Origin: Rhizobiaceae bacterium
GTDB lineage: Bacteria > Pseudomonadota > Alphaproteobacteria > Rhizobiales > Rhizobiaceae
NCBI GenBank assembly: GCA_913776675.1
Contig: CAJYRE010000453.1
Location: 1-5,953, forward strand
DNA: 5,953 nt
Direction: 5' to 3'
Below, piece by piece: positions 5,536 to 5,953 of this stretch. The notes below the pieces were generated by a model. It saw only the letters and a program-made list of their open reading frames with translations, did no database searches and was not told where the DNA came from. How positions within the stretch are numbered: position 1 is the first letter of the stretch; every line of letters begins with the position of its first letter. Made by a program: the position numbers and the translations under genes.

Positions 5536-5953
5536 TCAGGAAGCCAGTGCAGGGTAATCCGTATAGCCCTTTTCGCCGCCGCCATACATGGTGGCCTGAT
5601 CCAGCTCGTTCAGCGGTGCATTGTCCTTCAGGCGCTTGACCAGATCCGGGTTGGAGATGAAGGGTTTGCCAAAGGCCACCATATCGGCCTTGCCGGAGGC
5701 AATCGCGTCCAGCGCCAGTTCGCGGGTATAGCCATTGTTGACCATCCACACGCCCTTGCCGCCCGCCTTTTGGTAGGCTGCCTTGAAAGCGTCCCAGTCA
5801 AACTCTGCGTCGCCCTGCTTGAAATCACGCGCGCCGCCGGTGGCACCTTCGATGACATGAATATAGGCCAGATCAAACGGGGCCAGCTTTTCGATCAGCG
5901 CCGTGTAAACGGTTTGAGGCTCGGCATCGAACACATCATTGGCCGGTGTAACG
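5536..5953 (-). CDS. nemA: NADH:flavin oxidoreductase / alkene reductase (old yellow enzyme family, NemA type), C-terminal part
   Basis: This is the last 138 residues of an FMN-dependent TIM-barrel oxidoreductase; the 5' part lies beyond the right edge. The frame is open through base 5952 and reads VTPANDV at the edge, the family's substrate-side loop just after the flavin Arg, so the true start is outside and internal GTG codons are not starts. Other family features are YIHVIEGATGG, MVNNGYTRELA, ADMVAFGKPFISNPDLVKRL (FMN-phosphate binding; the frequent GRPFIANPDL has Lys for Arg here) and the C-terminal YGGGEKGYTDYPAL. These enzymes use NAD(P)H to reduce activated C=C bonds of enals, enones and maleimides, and often nitro compounds and nitrate esters. 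It is a cytosolic enzyme, here convergent with the SDR gene across 97 bp. TGA stop at 5536-5538. Confidence 0.93.
   Translation of the reverse strand, partial: VTPANDVFDAEPQTVYTALIEKLAPFDLAYIHVIEGATGGARDFKQGDAEFDWDAFKAAYQKAGGKGVWMVNNGYTRELALDAIASGKADMVAFGKPFISNPDLVKRLKDNAPLNELDQATMYGGGEKGYTDYPALAS

Noticed and set aside
5932..5934. GTG as the start of a 132-aa protein at the right edge
   Set aside because: The frame continues upstream to the window edge with VTPAND, a conserved internal motif of old yellow enzymes, so the gene is a truncated larger one.

Overview
The window looks like ordinary chromosomal DNA from an alphaproteobacterium of the Rhizobiales (Agrobacterium/Rhizobium/Allorhizobium-like). 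Three things point there: the aspartate aminotransferase C-terminus, an OpgC-type glucan modifier together with a DUF2188-like small protein, and a roughly 106-bp palindromic intergenic element of the type scattered through rhizobial genomes. GC content is moderate. The assignment is by eye from protein and repeat resemblance, not from a search.

Layout, left to right: (1) 1-306 (+), the 3' end of an aspartate/aromatic-type aminotransferase, with a strong hairpin terminator at 330-362. (2) 403-1629 (-), an OpgC-family membrane protein, convergent with the aminotransferase and sharing the terminator. (3) 1630-1952, a 323-bp gene-free stretch with small inverted repeats, a possible 20-codon ORF with a good ribosome-binding site, and the repeat element (1850-1955). 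(4) 1953-3044 (-), a ChaA-type calcium/proton antiporter whose stop codon is the last three bases of the repeat. (5) 3156-3428 (+), a small DUF2188-like protein divergent from chaA. (6) 3468-4364 (-), a LysR-type regulator. (7) 4458-5438 (+), an atypical NAD(P)-binding SDR/epimerase-like protein divergent from the regulator. (8) 5445-5505, a long imperfect stem-loop. (9) 5536-5953 (-), the 3' part of an old-yellow-enzyme alkene reductase (NemA type), convergent with the SDR gene and running off the right edge.

There is no obvious multigene operon; nearly every gene has its own promoter region. The one clear regulatory pair is the LysR regulator and the divergent SDR gene. They share a 93-bp intergenic region with ATACA/TGTAT half-sites arranged so that the presumed promoters overlap completely. 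OpgC and ChaA both fit an envelope/ion-homeostasis theme (periplasmic glucan charge, Ca2+/Na+/K+ efflux), but they are separated by the repeat and probably transcribed independently. I found no CRISPR array, tRNA, rRNA, prophage or defence system. The most interesting points are the repeat forming the chaA stop codon, the symmetric overlapping promoters with a probably leaderless lysR mRNA, and the substituted catalytic residues of the SDR.
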